A DNA stretch of 64,000 nucleotides, taken from positions 1,240,001 to 1,304,000 of the forward strand of contig NZ_PHUG01000001.1 in the NCBI RefSeq assembly GCF_002813325.1, read 5' to 3'. A program made the position numbers and the translations under genes. Below the pieces are notes generated by a model. That model was not told where the DNA came from. It saw only the letters and a list, made by a program, of their open reading frames with translations, and did no database searches. Every line of letters begins with the position of its first letter. Position 1 is the first letter of the stretch. Shown piece after piece: positions 62,884 to 64,000 of this stretch. This stretch comes from Janthinobacterium sp. 64. GTDB lineage: Bacteria > Pseudomonadota > Gammaproteobacteria > Burkholderiales > Burkholderiaceae_D.

Positions 62884-63909
62884 TTAAAAAGTGTGGCGCA
62901 GGCCCAGGTTCCAGGCCTGGTTGCCGCTGCCGTTGTCGGTGGCGTTGCCCACCAGGTAGGCGGCGCCGTTGCGGTTGTCGATGTGCGCGTAAGCCGCGTA
63001 CAAGGTGCTGCGTTTCGACAGCGCGTACGTGTAGCCGATGCCGATCTGGGAAGCGTCGCCGTTGGCGGCACGCCGGTCGTCGCGCCGCACGTACGAGAAC
63101 AGGATGCGGTGCGGGCCCACCGGCACGGTGGCGCCCAGCATCAGGTCCGCGCTGTCGACCGTGGTGGCGGCGCCAGCCGTGCTCTTGCTGACGGCGACGG
63201 CGCCATGCGCCTTGACGACGCCGAAGTCCCAGGTGGCGCCCAGCACCGTGTTGCGCGCCGTCCCCGCCACCAGCGCGGCGGACAGGGTATTGGCGTCCTG
63301 GTGCGCCATGCGCACATACAGCGGCCCGCTGGCATAGGTGGCCGCCGCGCCCGCGTAGCGTTTGGCCGACGCATCGCCCGGTACTTCGCCGAAGCCGTAC
63401 GCCAGTTCGCCGGAAAGGCCGCCGCGCACGGGCGAGCTGTAGGTGACGCTGTTGTCGACCCGGCTGATGTAGCCGGCCGTGAAGACGTTGCTCATCCTGC
63501 CCGCAAACCCCAGGTAAAACGGGTCCAGCGCGCCCAGGCTGCTGTCGATGAAGGTGTACTGGCGGCCCAGCCGCAGCGTGCCCGCAGGGCCGGCGAGGCC
63601 GACGAAGGCCTGGCGTCCGAACAGCAGGCCGCCCTGGGCGGACGCGCCCGTGTCGGCCAGGATGCCCGCATCCATCGTAAAGATTGCCGTCATGCCGCCG
63701 CCCAGGTCTTCGCTGCCCTTGAAACCGAGCCGCGAGCCGTTGGCGATGCCGCTCGTCACCTTGAGCACCCTGCCCCCTAGGCCGCCGCTCTCGGATACCA
63801 CGCCCATATCCGCGATGCCGTACATGGTCACGTTCGACTGCGCGCTACACAGGCCGCCGCAAGCGCCTGCGCCGATGATGATGATTGCCCTTGCTACCTT
63901 GTTCTTCAT
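62884..63909 (-). CDS. Gram-negative porin (16-strand, betaproteobacterial type)
   Basis: The 341-aa protein has a signal peptide (residues 1-23, cleaved after CSA), then the porin opening SNVTMYGIADMGV, the segment GSRLGFKGSEDLGGGMTAIF, and the terminal aromatic strand LGLRHTF. This is the OmpC-like porin family common in Burkholderiales. Between the dehydrogenase fragment and the Gfo/Idh/MocA gene, it probably admits the substrate of that pathway. The gap to the next gene is 12 bases. Confidence 0.9.
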   Translation of the reverse strand: MKNKVARAIIIIGAGACGGLCSAQSNVTMYGIADMGVVSESGGLGGRVLKVTSGIANGSRLGFKGSEDLGGGMTAIFTMDAGILADTGASAQGGLLFGRQAFVGLAGPAGTLRLGRQYTFIDSSLGALDPFYLGFAGRMSNVFTAGYISRVDNSVTYSSPVRGGLSGELAYGFGEVPGDASAKRYAGAAATYASGPLYVRMAHQDANTLSAALVAGTARNTVLGATWDFGVVKAHGAVAVSKSTAGAATTVDSADLMLGATVPVGPHRILFSYVRRDDRRAANGDASQIGIGYTYALSKRSTLYAAYAHIDNRNGAAYLVGNATDNGSGNQAWNLGLRHTF

Positions 63910-63944
63910 GTCTTGCCCTGTCTGTCTTTTTATGGATACTGTTC

Positions 63945-64000
63945 TTAGCCGACCAGGTAGCGCGGACGCTCGCCGCGCAAGCCAGCCAGCAGGTTGTCCA
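63945..64000 (-). CDS. C-terminal end of a probable D-2-hydroxyacid dehydrogenase (partial)
   Basis: The last 17 codons of a minus-strand frame enter from the right edge and stop with TAA at 63945. They read DNLLAGLRGERPRYLVG, the typical tail of glyoxylate/hydroxypyruvate/gluconate-type 2-hydroxyacid dehydrogenases. The gene lies 35 bases before the porin start. The identification rests on the tail alone and is tentative. Confidence 0.5.
   Translation of the reverse strand, partial: DNLLAGLRGERPRYLVG

Overview
The window is about 64 kb of high-GC DNA from a Gram-negative betaproteobacterium. The best fit is Oxalobacteraceae, close to Janthinobacterium, Massilia or Duganella. This is judged from protein style, Lol, TonB and two-partner secretion genes, and family-typical extragenic palindromes; no database search was run.

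Region 1 (1-6925, minus strand) is a tightly packed operon of at least seven genes that runs off the left edge. In transcription order it encodes two paralogous small proteins (the first with a short acidic leader, the second with a Glu/Phe/Trp-rich leader and a glycine zipper), an HEVGH zinc metallopeptidase-like protein, a 724-aa protein of unknown function, a fold-type I PLP enzyme, a GIY-YIG domain protein with a similar acidic Trp-rich leader, and a Cys-rich protein cut by the window edge. I regard this as the best candidate for an undescribed system. Region 2 (6926-9922) is a CpxR/CpxA-like two-component system. A perfect GTAAA-N5-GTAAA CpxR box lies in front of cpxR and a second one in front of the neighbouring FlxA-like coiled-coil gene.

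Region 3 (9923-18875) holds dcd, an alpha/beta hydrolase, a HAD hydrolase, a TSUP permease divergent from a LysR regulator (with a T-N11-A box between them), comEC and a SUV3-type RNA helicase. Region 4 (18879-19740) is an orphan type VI amidase effector with its immunity protein (Tae4/Tai4 type). Region 5 (19948-28301) holds a PQQ-type sugar dehydrogenase, tatD, lolD with two tandem lolC/E paralogues, an RpfE-like gene and recJ.

Region 6 (28302-33329) contains a cyclic-di-GMP (GEMM-I) riboswitch in front of an S53 peptidase lipoprotein with Ig-like repeats, then an Xre/RES toxin-antitoxin pair and a DUF2288 gene. Region 7 (33326-48860) contains a TonB receptor and a two-partner secretion pair: an FhaC/ShlB-type transporter and a 3,836-aa exoprotein with about 28 YDG-type repeats, seven of which lie on an exact 267-bp DNA period. 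Region 8 (49183-54000) is a branched-chain amino acid ABC operon in which LivM and LivG are fused, with a terminator-like hairpin between livK and livH.

Region 9 (54368-58238) holds a lipoprotein and its partner of unknown function, a Sel1 protein and a periplasmic cyclic phosphodiesterase/nucleotidase. Region 10 (58441-61797) is prfB, with its programmed +1 frameshift, then a HAD hydrolase and lysS, closed by a bidirectional terminator. Region 11 (61870-64000) is the end of a minus-strand operon with a Gfo/Idh/MocA oxidoreductase, a porin and the tail of a likely 2-hydroxyacid dehydrogenase. No rRNA, tRNA, insertion sequence, prophage or CRISPR array was recognised.
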